Below, one piece after another: positions 28,251 through 36,386 of a stretch of DNA of 64,000 bases (its first letter is position 1; the number at the start of each line of letters is the position of its first letter). This DNA is from Azospirillum doebereinerae (GTDB taxonomy: Bacteria; Pseudomonadota; Alphaproteobacteria; Azospirillales; Azospirillaceae), in assembly GCF_003989665.1 (NCBI RefSeq), contig NZ_RZIJ01000009.1:1-64000 (forward strand), in the 5' to 3' direction. The notes beneath the pieces are model-generated. The model made no database searches and was not told where the DNA came from. It saw nothing but the letters and a program-made list of their open reading frames with translations. A program made the position numbers and the translations under genes.

Positions 28251-28417
28251 CCGCAGCGCGGCGCCGAACGTGGACGCGACATCGCCTAGGCCGCCGGGGG
28301 ACTCCCAGGAGCAAACATGTCCACCCGCCTGCAGGAGGCCGCCTCAGTCCCCCTGCCCCCGCTACGGTATGCACACCTCTCGCATCCGCGAAGGCGCCGC
28401 AACCTTTGTAGGCGAAT

Positions 28418-28527
28418 GGCCCTTCTCCCCTTGCGGGAGAAGGGTTGGGATGAGGGGTATTCGCCGAAGGCGGAAGCTTGCCCCCCTCACCCCAACTCCT
28501 CTCCCGCGAGGGGAGAGGGGCTTTGCT
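28418..28527. repeat. REP-like palindromic repeat, type A (double unit)
   Basis: Two hairpins (CCCTTCTCCCCTTGCGGGAG, and CCTCTCCCGCGAGGGGAGAG) flank the core TGAGGGGTATTCGCCGAAGG. The second half matches 74-158 closely. The 484-nt gene-free gap 28251-28734 holds this element and a weaker hairpin at 28594-28625 (AAAGCCCC...GGGGCTTT); nothing else is seen in it. Confidence 0.7.
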
Positions 28528-28734
28528 CAACACCAACGCGCATACCCTGCTGCACACATCGCGCGTTTGCGAAGAAACACACCCTACAGGCGCAAAAGCC
28601 CCTGTCCCGTCATGGGATGGGGGCTTTGCTCAGCCATGAGGCGCCTGTCTCACCGCGTGTGCGAGCCCTGCGCATGCCGTGGCGCCCAGCGGGGGAGAAG
28701 GGGAACACCCAGGGCGGGACGTGCCCAATCCTGT

Positions 28735-29244
28735 TTACGGCGCCCGGCACTCCAGCCGCCGCTTGTGGCCCGGCGGCAGGGGCGTTTGCGCGTGGGCCTC
28801 CGCCAGCGCGCGCAGCCGCAGGGCCGCCGGCTCCGCGAAGGGAACCACGCGCCGCGTCGTCAGATCGACGTGGATGGACAGCTGCTCCATCGTCGCGGCC
28901 AGGGTCCCGTCGTCGGCGCGGCGCAACTCCATCAGACTCAGCAGCCGCTTGTCGTCGGCCTCCAGCACCCGCAGCGACAACGTCAGCATCGTTCCGGCGG
29001 TCATCTCGCGCCGGTAGTTCACGGCGACGTCGACGACGAACAGGCCGTGCCTGGTCTCTTGGGTGTAGGTCTCGCCCAGGCCCCAGCGGTCCAGCAGGCC
29101 GTAGCCGACCTCGTCGAACACGCCGACGTAGCGCACCATGTTCATGTGGCCGTAGAGGTCGATCCAGTCCTCCGCGACGCGCAACGGCTCGGAAACGGGG
29201 ATCTCGGTCGAAAAGGAATCCGTCGAGACATTCCGGTCGCTCAT
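28735..29244 (-). CDS. Thioesterase family protein (hot-dog fold)
   Basis: A 169-residue hot-dog thioesterase of the 4-hydroxybenzoyl-CoA/YbgC-like type. It has DLYGHMNMVRYVGVFDEVGY, with the acidic residue and His-Met-Asn placement of this class, and FVVDVAVNYRREMTAGTMLT. The start ATG 29244 overlaps the malonyl-CoA synthetase stop by 4 bp, so it is translationally coupled to it. It probably removes CoA from an acyl intermediate of the surrounding pathway; the acyl group is not known. Confidence 0.85.
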   Translation of the reverse strand: MSDRNVSTDSFSTEIPVSEPLRVAEDWIDLYGHMNMVRYVGVFDEVGYGLLDRWGLGETYTQETRHGLFVVDVAVNYRREMTAGTMLTLSLRVLEADDKRLLSLMELRRADDGTLAATMEQLSIHVDLTTRRVVPFAEPAALRLRALAEAHAQTPLPPGHKRRLECRAP

Positions 29245-30746
29245 CCGAACACCCCCGCGTGGACGTTGCGCAGCTCCGCCTTCTGCACCTTGCCCATGCT
29301 GTTGCGCGGAAGCTCGGCCACCAGCACCACGCGCTTGGGCTGCTTGTAGCGGGCGAGCCGCTCCTTCAGGGCGGCGAGAACGCCGGCCTCGGTGACGGGG
29401 GTCTTGCCGTCGGGAACCACCAGGGCGACGACGCCCTCGCCGAAATCGGGGTGGGGAATGCCGATCACGGCGCTTTCCAGCACGCCGGGCAGCGCGTCGA
29501 TCTCGCCCTCCACCTCCTTGGGGTAGACGTTGAAGCCGCCGCTGATGATCAGGTCCTTGCCGCGCCCGACGATGTGGACGTAGCCCCGCTCGTCGATCCG
29601 GCCGAGGTCGCCGGTGATGAAGAAGCCGCCCGGCCGGAACTCGGCGGCGGTCTTCTCCGGCATCCGCCAGTAGCCCTTGAAGACGTTCGGGCCGCGCACC
29701 TCGATGGCCCCGATGGCGCCAGCCTCCAGCGGCTCGCCGGTCGCCGGGTCGGTGATGCGCAGGTCCACGCCCGGCAGCGGGAAGCCGACCGTGCCGGCGA
29801 TGCGGTCCCCGTCGTAGGGGTTGGAGGTCAGCATCCCGGTCTCGGTCATACCGTAGCGCTCCAGGATGCGGTGGCCGGTGCGCTCCTCCCAGGCGCGGTG
29901 CGTCTCGGCCAGCAACGGGGCGGAGCCGGAGACGAACAGGCGGATCGTCCGGCAGGCCTCCGGCGTCAGCCCGGATTGGCCGAGCAGGCGGGTGTAGAAG
30001 GTCGGCACCCCCATCATCACCGTGGCGGCCGGCAGCCGGGCCAGAACGTCGGCCGGGTCGAAGCGCGGCAGCAGAACCATCGAGGCGCCGGACAGCAGCA
30101 CGAGGTTGCAGGCCACGAACAAGCCGTGGGTGTGGAAGATCGGCAGGGCGTGGAGCAGCACGTCGTCGGCCCCGAACCGCCATTCGGTCTGGAGCACCCG
30201 CGCGTTGGACAGCAGGTTGCCTTGCGTCAGCATCGCCCCCTTCGACCGCCCGGTGGTGCCGGACGTGTAGAGGATGGCGGCCAGATCGTCGGCGCCGCGC
30301 GCGACCGTGGCGAAATCGTCCGGCTGGCCCGCCGCCGCGTCGCTCAGGCTGCCCCTGCCCTGCGCGTCCAGCGTGCGCACCGGCGCGCCTGCCGCCAGCG
30401 CCACGGTGGCGTCGAGCCGCGCGGGGTCGCAGACGATCAGGGCCGGTTCGGCGTCGCCGACGAAATAGGCCAGCTCCGCCGGGGTGTAGGCGGTGTTCAG
30501 CGGCAGGTACACCACGCCGGCCCGCAGGCAGGCGAGGTAGAGGACCAGCGCCTCGACCGACTTCTCGACCTGGACCGCCACGCGGTCGCCGGGCCGCGCG
30601 CCCAGGGCGACGAGGACGTTCGCCATCCGGCCGGTCGCGGCGCGCAAATCCCCGTAGGACAGGCGGGCGCCGTCGGCCGTTTCGATGGCGAGGCGCGCCG
30701 GGTCGGTGGCCGGGCTCAGCAGATGGTCGAACAGGGTGTCGGTCAT
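29241..30746 (-). CDS. matB: Malonyl-CoA synthetase
   Basis: A 501-residue acyl-adenylate-forming enzyme that makes malonyl-CoA (or methylmalonyl-CoA) from the free diacid, CoA and ATP. Motifs are the P-loop YTSGTTGRSKGAMLTQGN, RYGMTETGMLTSNPYDGDR (the malonate-specific block), FKGYWRMPEKTAAEF, GDLGRIDERGYVHIVGRGKD and the catalytic Lys in RNSMGKVQKAELR. The block downstream of GMTET closely matches MatB rather than other CoA ligases. ATG 30746 follows GGAACCCCGATC. It lies upstream of the thioesterase and downstream of the LysR gene on the same strand. Confidence 0.92.
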   Translation of the reverse strand: MTDTLFDHLLSPATDPARLAIETADGARLSYGDLRAATGRMANVLVALGARPGDRVAVQVEKSVEALVLYLACLRAGVVYLPLNTAYTPAELAYFVGDAEPALIVCDPARLDATVALAAGAPVRTLDAQGRGSLSDAAAGQPDDFATVARGADDLAAILYTSGTTGRSKGAMLTQGNLLSNARVLQTEWRFGADDVLLHALPIFHTHGLFVACNLVLLSGASMVLLPRFDPADVLARLPAATVMMGVPTFYTRLLGQSGLTPEACRTIRLFVSGSAPLLAETHRAWEERTGHRILERYGMTETGMLTSNPYDGDRIAGTVGFPLPGVDLRITDPATGEPLEAGAIGAIEVRGPNVFKGYWRMPEKTAAEFRPGGFFITGDLGRIDERGYVHIVGRGKDLIISGGFNVYPKEVEGEIDALPGVLESAVIGIPHPDFGEGVVALVVPDGKTPVTEAGVLAALKERLARYKQPKRVVLVAELPRNSMGKVQKAELRNVHAGVFG

Positions 30747-30804
30747 GATCGGGGTTCCGCGATGGTCGAAGGGGCCGGACGGCGCCGTTCCAGACAATGG
30801 GGGG

Positions 30805-31725
30805 TCAGACGGGAGGCTGGGAGTCCGGCGGCGGAAACACGTCGCGCAGCCAGTGCCGGATCGCGGCGATGACCGGGGTGTTCCATTTCTGCGCCGGGGC
30901 GATGAAGTAATAGCCGCCGATGGTCACGTTGCTCTCGACCATCTCCACCAGCTCGCCGCTGGCGAGGTTGTCGGCGACCAGCAGGTCGCTGACCAGCGCC
31001 ACCCCGCGCCCGAGCCGGGCGGCCTCGATGGTCAGATGCGCCTGCCACAGCCGGGGGCCGCGCAGCCGGGGCGGGTCGGTGATGCCGGCCTCCTCCAGCC
31101 ACGCCTCCCACATGCCGGTGGACTGCTCGTGGATCAGCGGCAGGTCGAGCAGATCGGCGGGGGTGCGCACGTCGGGGTAGCGCGCCTTGAACTCCGGGTT
31201 GGCGATGGCGAGGATGCGGGGCTTCGCGAACATCTCGGCCCGCAGCCCCTCGGCGACGGAGCCGTCCTCCAGATACATGATCTCGGCGTCGGCCTCGCCC
31301 CGGCCGAAATCGGGGCGGGTCGAGGTCGGTTGCAGGGTCACCTCGCGCCCGGCCACCGCCGCCTCCAGTTCCGGCAGGCGGGCGAGCAGCCGGCGCGAGG
31401 CCAGACCGGCGAGGCAGCAGATGTGGACCGCCTCCATCCCGCCGTTGCGCAGCTCGCCGCAGGCGTCGGCGATCAGGTCGAAGGCGCGGCGCATCTGGGC
31501 GGCGAAGCGCACGCCCTCGCGGGTCAGGGACAGGCCGCGCCCCGATTTGGCGACCAGCTTGACGCCGACCGACTGCTCCAGGTTCTGGATGTGGCGGGAC
31601 ACCACCGTGTGCGACACCGCCAGCTCGTCGGCGGCCGCGCGCACGGTGCCCAGCCGGGCGAAGACGTCGAAGGCGCGAAGGGCGAGAAGCGGGGGAAGGC
31701 GGCGCGCCATGCGGGGCTGGGCCAT
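30805..31725 (-). CDS. LysR-family transcriptional regulator (GcvA-like)
   Basis: A 306-residue LTTR. The HTH (about 10-70) reads LLALRAFDVFARLGTVRAAA and VSHTVVSRHIQNLEQSVGVK with LVAKSGRGLSLTREG. The effector domain follows with the usual length. Several in-frame ATGs exist (31785, 31725, 31710); none has a strong ribosome site and 31725 gives the usual LTTR start. It sits between matB and the CoA-transferase gene, all on the minus strand, and is the likely regulator of the acyl-CoA island, whose divergent promoter region carries two matching operators at 33214-33281. Confidence 0.92.
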   Translation of the reverse strand: MAQPRMARRLPPLLALRAFDVFARLGTVRAAADELAVSHTVVSRHIQNLEQSVGVKLVAKSGRGLSLTREGVRFAAQMRRAFDLIADACGELRNGGMEAVHICCLAGLASRRLLARLPELEAAVAGREVTLQPTSTRPDFGRGEADAEIMYLEDGSVAEGLRAEMFAKPRILAIANPEFKARYPDVRTPADLLDLPLIHEQSTGMWEAWLEEAGITDPPRLRGPRLWQAHLTIEAARLGRGVALVSDLLVADNLASGELVEMVESNVTIGGYYFIAPAQKWNTPVIAAIRHWLRDVFPPPDSQPPV

Positions 31726-31865
31726 CGAGGTTGAGAGGGGCGGGGCTGGGGGTGACGGGACGATTCCGATGGCATCATGAAGCATTTTCGCCAGCGCCGC
31801 ACGCGTCCCGTCACCGGCCCGCTCTCCCGTCCCCTTCCCCCGCCCGTCCGTCATCGCGCCCGTCC

Positions 31866-33068
31866 TCACACCACCGCGTCGCGCCGCAGCGCCTCGACGT
31901 CGGCGGGGCTGAAGCCCAGCTCCGCCAGGATGTCGGCGGTGTGCTCGCCCAGCTTGGGCGCCGGGGCCTCGGCCGCCAGCGGGGCGCCCTGCATGTGGAT
32001 CGGCACGGCGGCGAAGCGCTTGCCGGAACCGGCCGGGACCTCCACCACCATGTTGCGGTGGACCACCTGCGGGTCGAGCAGCGCGTCGGGCACGCTGTTG
32101 ATCGGGCTGGACGGCACGTCGGCCTCGTCGAAAAGGTCGAGCCATTCGTCGCGCGGCCGGGTGGCGAAGACCGGGATCAGCAGCGGCTCGAGCTCCGCGT
32201 GGTTGGCGTTGCGCTGCGAGCCGGTGAGGAAGCGCGGGTCGGTCAGCAGGTGTTCCAGCCCCATGGCGCCGCACATCCGCTCCCACTGCTCGTTGGTGTC
32301 GACGCAGACGGCGATCGGCTTGTCGGCGGTGGGGAAGGACTGGAAGGGCGCGATCAGCGGGTGGCGGCTGCCCAGCGCGCGCGGCACGTCGCCGGCGTTG
32401 AGGTAGCGCGCGATGGCGTTCTCCATCAGCGCCAGCTGGCAGTCCAGCATCGCCACGTCGATGAAGCTGCCCTCCCCCGTGCTGTTCCGCTTCTGCAGGG
32501 CCGACAGGACGCCGATGGCGGCGAACAGGCTGGAGCCGATGTCGCCGATCGAGGCGCCGACGCGGTTGGGCTGGCCGCCGGGCTCGCCGGTGATGCTCAT
32601 CATTCCCGACATCGCCTGGGCCACCACGTCGAAGCAGGGCCGGTGGCGGTAGGGGCCGTCCTGCCCGAAGCCGGAGATCGAGGCGTAGATCAGCTTCTCG
32701 TTGACCGCCTTCAGATCGGCGTAGCCCAGCCCCAGCCGGTCCATCGCGCCGGCCCGGTTGTTCTCCACCAGCACGTCGCTGGAGGCGACGATGCGCTTGA
32801 GGATCTCCCGCCCCTTCTCCTCCTTCAAGTTGAGCGTAAGACTCCGTTTGTTGCGGTTGACGCTCATGAAGTAAATGCTCTCGTCGTCGCTGAACGGCGC
32901 GATGACGCGGGTGAAATCGCCCTTGCCCGGACGCTCGATCTTGATGACGTCGGCGCCCAGCGCGCCGAGCAGCCAGGTGCTGTAGGGACCGGCCAACATG
33001 TGCGTGAGATCGACAACGCGCACGCCGGCCAGCGGGCCGTCCCGGCGTTGGGTTTCGGTGTCGGTCAT
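31866..33068 (-). CDS. CaiB/BaiF family III CoA-transferase
   Basis: A 400-residue class III CoA-transferase. It opens GPLAGVRVVDLTHMLAGPYS and has LGADVIKIERPGKGDFTR and NRNKRSLTLNLKEEKGREIL. The catalytic Asp lies in FDVVAQAMSGMMSITGEPGG (near residue 165). It moves CoA between a donor acyl-CoA and a carboxylate. ATG 33068 follows GAAGGATCGCTC. It is divergent from the thiolase-like gene across 448 bp. Together with matB it offers a second way to activate an acid; the actual acid is unknown. Confidence 0.93.
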   Translation of the reverse strand: MTDTETQRRDGPLAGVRVVDLTHMLAGPYSTWLLGALGADVIKIERPGKGDFTRVIAPFSDDESIYFMSVNRNKRSLTLNLKEEKGREILKRIVASSDVLVENNRAGAMDRLGLGYADLKAVNEKLIYASISGFGQDGPYRHRPCFDVVAQAMSGMMSITGEPGGQPNRVGASIGDIGSSLFAAIGVLSALQKRNSTGEGSFIDVAMLDCQLALMENAIARYLNAGDVPRALGSRHPLIAPFQSFPTADKPIAVCVDTNEQWERMCGAMGLEHLLTDPRFLTGSQRNANHAELEPLLIPVFATRPRDEWLDLFDEADVPSSPINSVPDALLDPQVVHRNMVVEVPAGSGKRFAAVPIHMQGAPLAAEAPAPKLGEHTADILAELGFSPADVEALRRDAVV

Positions 33069-33213
33069 GAGCGATCCTTCGGGGCTGCCGGACACCGGGG
33101 GACCGGGCCGGAGATGGCCGCGCCGCAAGGCGCCGGCTGGGTTTGGGACGGGAATGCGATGCCCAAAGGCTTGCGCCGCGGCGCCCGGAAAACAATCGCT
33201 TAGTTTGGCCCAA

Positions 33214-33236
33214 TCCGGTGCATGGAAAGCACCGGA
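33214..33236. promoter_or_regulatory. Operator copy 1, TCCGGTGC-N7-GCACCGGA
   Basis: Two perfect 8-bp arms (33214-33221 and 33229-33236) flank ATGGAAA. A second, oppositely oriented copy lies at 33259-33281 with centres about 45 nt apart. The first 14 bp of copy 1 and the last 14 bp of copy 2 form a perfect inverted repeat. Confidence 0.65.
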
Positions 33237-33258
33237 CGTGGCGTGGACCGGCCGTTTC

Positions 33259-33281
33259 ATTGGTGCGTTCCATGCACCGGA
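33259..33281. promoter_or_regulatory. Operator copy 2, GGTGC-N7-GCACC
   Basis: Read on the minus strand this begins TCCGGTGCATGGAA and continues CGCACCAAT, matching copy 1 at 19 or 20 of 23 positions. The pair is placed like two dimer sites controlling both divergent transcripts. Confidence 0.6.
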
Positions 33282-33516
33282 CCGCAGCCTTTTTTCTGCT
33301 TGTGACACGGAGGGTCTCCGGTATTCTCGATTGTGCCGGGAGCGGACCGGCGGCGATCGACATCTGTCCACATCGGCCAAAGGCACCGGGAAGACTTCGC
33401 GTTCCCCGTGCCGGACGGTCGCCTCGTCTTCCGATATTTGTCCAACGGAGCCCATTTGCACGCTGGCGCCAGGCGCCGCGCAAGGTTCCCGCAACCGTGA
33501 AAGGACGACCAGGGCC

Positions 33517-34686
33517 GTGAAGGATCTCTCGGGCAGAACCGCCATCGTCGGCGCCTTCGAATCGCCCCGCCGCGATGCCCCCCGCGTCCACCCCTTCGCC
33601 CTTCAGATGGAGTGCATCCTGGGCGCGCTCGACGACGCCGGGCTGACGCTGAAGGACGTGGACGGGCTCTGCGCCGCGTCCGGCGACTGGGCCGAGGGCG
33701 GCGGCACGATGGACGTCATCGAGCTGGCCGAATACATCGGCATCCAGCCGACCTACGTGAACAGCACCGACGTCGGCGGCTGCTCCTACATCCTGCAGGC
33801 CGGTCAGGCCGCCGCCGCCATCGCCATGGGCCTGGCCGAGGTGGTGGTCATCAGCTACGCCGCCTGCCCGCGCTGGTGGCCGCTGAACACGCCGTCCTTC
33901 GACCCCTTCGTCTTCCCCGCCGGCCCCGGCCAATACGAGATCCCCTACGCGCCGACGCTGATCTCCACCTACGGGCTGTTCGCCCGGCGCCACATGGACC
34001 TCTACGGCACCACGCCGGAGCAGTTGGCCCAGGTGGCGGTGACCTTCCGCGAGCACGCCGCCGCCAACCCCCAGGCCCGGCTGCGCAAGCCGATCACGGT
34101 GGACGACGTGCTGGCCTCGCCGATGATCGCCTCGCCGCTGCACCGGCTGGACTGCTGCGTCGTCACCGACGGCGGCGGCGCGGTGGTGATGACCAGCCGG
34201 GAGCGGGCGCGCGACCTCAAGCGCCGCCCCGTCCATCTGGCCGGCTACGGCGCCGCCGTCGCGCGGACCCAGAACAGCCAGATCCCCGACGACCTGTCCA
34301 CCCCCGCCGCCCTGTCCGGCCCGCGCGCCTTCGCCATGGCCGGGGTGACGCCGGCCGACATCGACGTGGCGCAGATCTACGACGCCTTCACCATCACGCC
34401 GATGCTGGCGCTGGAGGATCTGGGCTTCTGCGGGCGCGGCGAGAGCGGGGCCTTCGTCGCGGACGGCAACCTGTCCGCCAAGGGCGGCAGCCTGCCGACC
34501 AACACCGACGGCGGCGGGCTGTCGTCCAACCATCCGGGCAAGCGCGGCATCTTCACCCTGATCGAGAGCGTTCGCCAACTGCGCGGCGAGGGTCCGGGCA
34601 TGCAGGTGCCGGATGCCAAGGTCGCGCTGGCCCATGGCTTGGGCGGGACCTTCTGCTCCGCCGCCACCGTCATTCTCACCGTGTAA
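33517..34686 (+). CDS. Thiolase-like (SCP-x/lipid-transfer type) protein
   Basis: A 389-residue thiolase-fold protein from GTG 33517. The region that normally holds the nucleophilic Cys reads STDVGGCSYILQAGQAAAAI, so a Cys is present but offset from the usual C-x-SG-L pattern. The second active-site block GGGLSSNHPGKRG keeps His, and the C-terminal block is HGLGGTFCSAATVIL. Such proteins, paired with DUF35 partners, include acyltransferases and retro-aldolases of sterol side-chain type. It opens the plus-strand half of the island and ends 10 nt before the DUF35 gene, supporting a complex. Reaction direction is unknown. Confidence 0.88.
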   Translation: MKDLSGRTAIVGAFESPRRDAPRVHPFALQMECILGALDDAGLTLKDVDGLCAASGDWAEGGGTMDVIELAEYIGIQPTYVNSTDVGGCSYILQAGQAAAAIAMGLAEVVVISYAACPRWWPLNTPSFDPFVFPAGPGQYEIPYAPTLISTYGLFARRHMDLYGTTPEQLAQVAVTFREHAAANPQARLRKPITVDDVLASPMIASPLHRLDCCVVTDGGGAVVMTSRERARDLKRRPVHLAGYGAAVARTQNSQIPDDLSTPAALSGPRAFAMAGVTPADIDVAQIYDAFTITPMLALEDLGFCGRGESGAFVADGNLSAKGGSLPTNTDGGGLSSNHPGKRGIFTLIESVRQLRGEGPGMQVPDAKVALAHGLGGTFCSAATVILTV

Positions 34687-34696
34687 AGGGGATCCC

Positions 34697-35113
34697 ATGA
34701 CCGCCATGACCGTCCTGCCGATCCCCGACGAGACCTCCGCCCCCTTCTGGGAGGCGGCGCGCGAGGGCCGGTTCCTGATCCAGCGCTGCCCGGAGACCGG
34801 GCGCCATCAATGGTATCCGCGCGCCCATTCGATCCACGCCCCCCACGCCAAGCCCGACTGGGTCGAGACGAGCGGGCGCGGCGAGCTGCTCACCTATTCC
34901 GTGATCCATCGCGGCAACACGCGGGGCGATCCCTACACCTGCGCCCTGGTCCGGCTGGAGGAGGGCGTCACCGTCTTCTCGCGGATCGAGGGCGTCGCGG
35001 AGGAGGATCTGCGCGCCGGCCTGCCGCTGTCCGTCGCCTTCCACCGCGTGGACGAGACCATCAGCCTGCCGGTCTTCCGGCCCCCCAGCGACGCAGGAGG
35101 GAGCGACGCATGA
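34697..35113 (+). CDS. DUF35 OB-fold protein with degenerate zinc ribbon
   Basis: A 138-residue partner-type protein. The N-terminal rubredoxin-like ribbon, usually with four Cys, retains only one (FLIQRCPETGRHQWYPRAHS). The OB fold follows (ETSGRGELLTYSVIHR and YTCALVRLEEGVTVFSRIEG). ATG 34697 follows AAAGGGGATCCC. It sits directly after the thiolase-like gene and overlaps the MaoC gene by 4 bp. DUF35 proteins commonly form complexes with thiolase-like enzymes and help bind acyl-CoA; loss of zinc ligands suggests a purely structural role here. Confidence 0.85.
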   Translation: MTAMTVLPIPDETSAPFWEAAREGRFLIQRCPETGRHQWYPRAHSIHAPHAKPDWVETSGRGELLTYSVIHRGNTRGDPYTCALVRLEEGVTVFSRIEGVAEEDLRAGLPLSVAFHRVDETISLPVFRPPSDAGGSDA

Positions 35114-35559
35114 CCACCCCCATCCACCTCGACGACATCGAACCGGGCGCCCGCGCGCTGTCCACCCGCGTCACCGTGACCGAGGCGCACATCGTCTGGT
35201 TCGCCGGGCTGACCGGCGACTTCAACCCGCTGCACATGGACGCCGAGGCGGCCAAGGCGAACGGCTTCGGCCGGACCATCGCCCACGGGATGCTGACCCA
35301 TTCGATGAGCACCGGCCTGCGCTCCGCCATCGACGACTGGGCGATCCTGGCCTTCCTGGAGACCCGCCGCCGCTTCGTCGGCCCGGTCTTCGCCGGCGAC
35401 ACCATCCAGTACGAGGCCGAGGTGCTGGAGGTCCGCCCCAGCGCGTCGAAGCCCGACCGTGGCATCGTCCGCGTCGGCATCACCGTGCGCAACCAGAGCG
35501 GCGGCACGGTGCAGGAAGGCGAGGACGTGTTCTCCATCGGGCGGCGGGTGACGGCATGA
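35110..35559 (+). CDS. MaoC family (R)-hydratase
   Basis: A 149-residue single hot-dog hydratase. The catalytic Asp/His motif is TGDFNPLHMDAEAAKANGFG, with IAHGMLTHSMSTGL following. It would add water to a trans-2-enoyl-CoA or dehydrate the 3-hydroxyacyl-CoA. Overlaps of 4 bp with the DUF35 gene and with the SDR gene show tight translational coupling within one operon. Confidence 0.92.
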   Translation: MTTPIHLDDIEPGARALSTRVTVTEAHIVWFAGLTGDFNPLHMDAEAAKANGFGRTIAHGMLTHSMSTGLRSAIDDWAILAFLETRRRFVGPVFAGDTIQYEAEVLEVRPSASKPDRGIVRVGITVRNQSGGTVQEGEDVFSIGRRVTA

Positions 35560-36320
35560 GCATGACCATGCAGGATCGTTTGAAGGGCCGCACGGCCTTC
35601 GTGACCGGCGGCGGCGGCGGCATCGGCCGCGCGGTGTGCGAGCGGCTGGCCGCCGAGGGCGCCGCCGTGATCGTCGCCGACATCGGGCTGGAGCCGGCCG
35701 AACGGGTCGCCGCGGCCTTGCGCGACGGCGGGACCAACGCCTGCGCGGTGCAGCTCGACGTGTCGGACCGGGCGAGCTGGGACGCCGCCGTCGCCGCCCT
35801 GCCCGAGCCCCTCCGCGCCGTCGACATCCTGGTCAACGTCGCCGGCATCGTCCGCGACCGCTCGCTGATCAAGATGAGCGACGCGGAATGGAGCGCCGTC
35901 ATCGACGTGAACCTGCGCGGCACCTGGCTCGGCTGCCAGACGGCCTTCAAGCTGGTCGGCGACCGGGGCTGGGGCCGCATCGTCAACATCGCCTCCACCG
36001 CCATGCTCGGCACCTTCGGGCAGGCGAACTACTCGGCCTCCAAGGCGGGCGTGGTCGGGCTGACGCGGACGGCGGCGCTGGAAGGCGCCAAGCGCGGCAT
36101 CCTGGTCAACGCGGTGGCGCCGGGCGTGGTCGAGACCAGCATCGTCGAGGGCGTGCCCGACGCGATCCGCGCCCAGTGGGTGGAGAAGACCCCCATCGGC
36201 CGGCTGGGCAAGCCCGACGAGATCGCGTCCATCGTCGCCTTCCTGGCGTCGGACGACGCGGCCTACGTCACCGGCCAGACCCTCGTCGCCGACGGCGGCG
36301 CGACCACCGGCGACTACTGA
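35556..36320 (+). CDS. SDR-family oxidoreductase (FabG-like)
   Basis: A 254-residue classical SDR. It shows the cofactor loop TGGGGGIGRAVCERLAAEG (residues 15-33), NVAGIVRDRSLIKMSD, the catalytic Ser in NIASTAMLGTFG and YSASK, then NAVAPGVVETSIV. The ADIGLEP region after strand 2 suggests NAD preference. In this operon it most likely interconverts 3-hydroxyacyl-CoA and 3-oxoacyl-CoA between the hydratase and the thiolase-like enzyme. Confidence 0.93.
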   Translation: MSMTMQDRLKGRTAFVTGGGGGIGRAVCERLAAEGAAVIVADIGLEPAERVAAALRDGGTNACAVQLDVSDRASWDAAVAALPEPLRAVDILVNVAGIVRDRSLIKMSDAEWSAVIDVNLRGTWLGCQTAFKLVGDRGWGRIVNIASTAMLGTFGQANYSASKAGVVGLTRTAALEGAKRGILVNAVAPGVVETSIVEGVPDAIRAQWVEKTPIGRLGKPDEIASIVAFLASDDAAYVTGQTLVADGGATTGDY

Positions 36321-36386
36321 ACACGACACCAAGACCAACAACGCCGGAACGGCGACCCTCAACAACCTGGAACAGGGACGACGAAC

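Larger units (their letters stand above)
33069..33516. other. Divergent control region of the acyl-CoA island
   Basis: This 448-nt gap separates the starts of the CoA-transferase and thiolase-like genes. Its middle holds two related palindromic sites (annotated separately). The remainder shows no open frame with coding character and no clear -35/-10 pair to my reading. Confidence 0.5.

Noticed and set aside
28594..28625. Rho-independent terminator
   Set aside because: The arms AAAGCCCC/GGGGCTTT pair imperfectly and no T-run follows; it looks like a decayed repeat.
30805..34707. Single 1300-codon open frame across the LysR gene and beyond
   Set aside because: Only the last 306 codons are a LysR protein; the rest overlaps the CoA-transferase and thiolase-like genes in other frames.
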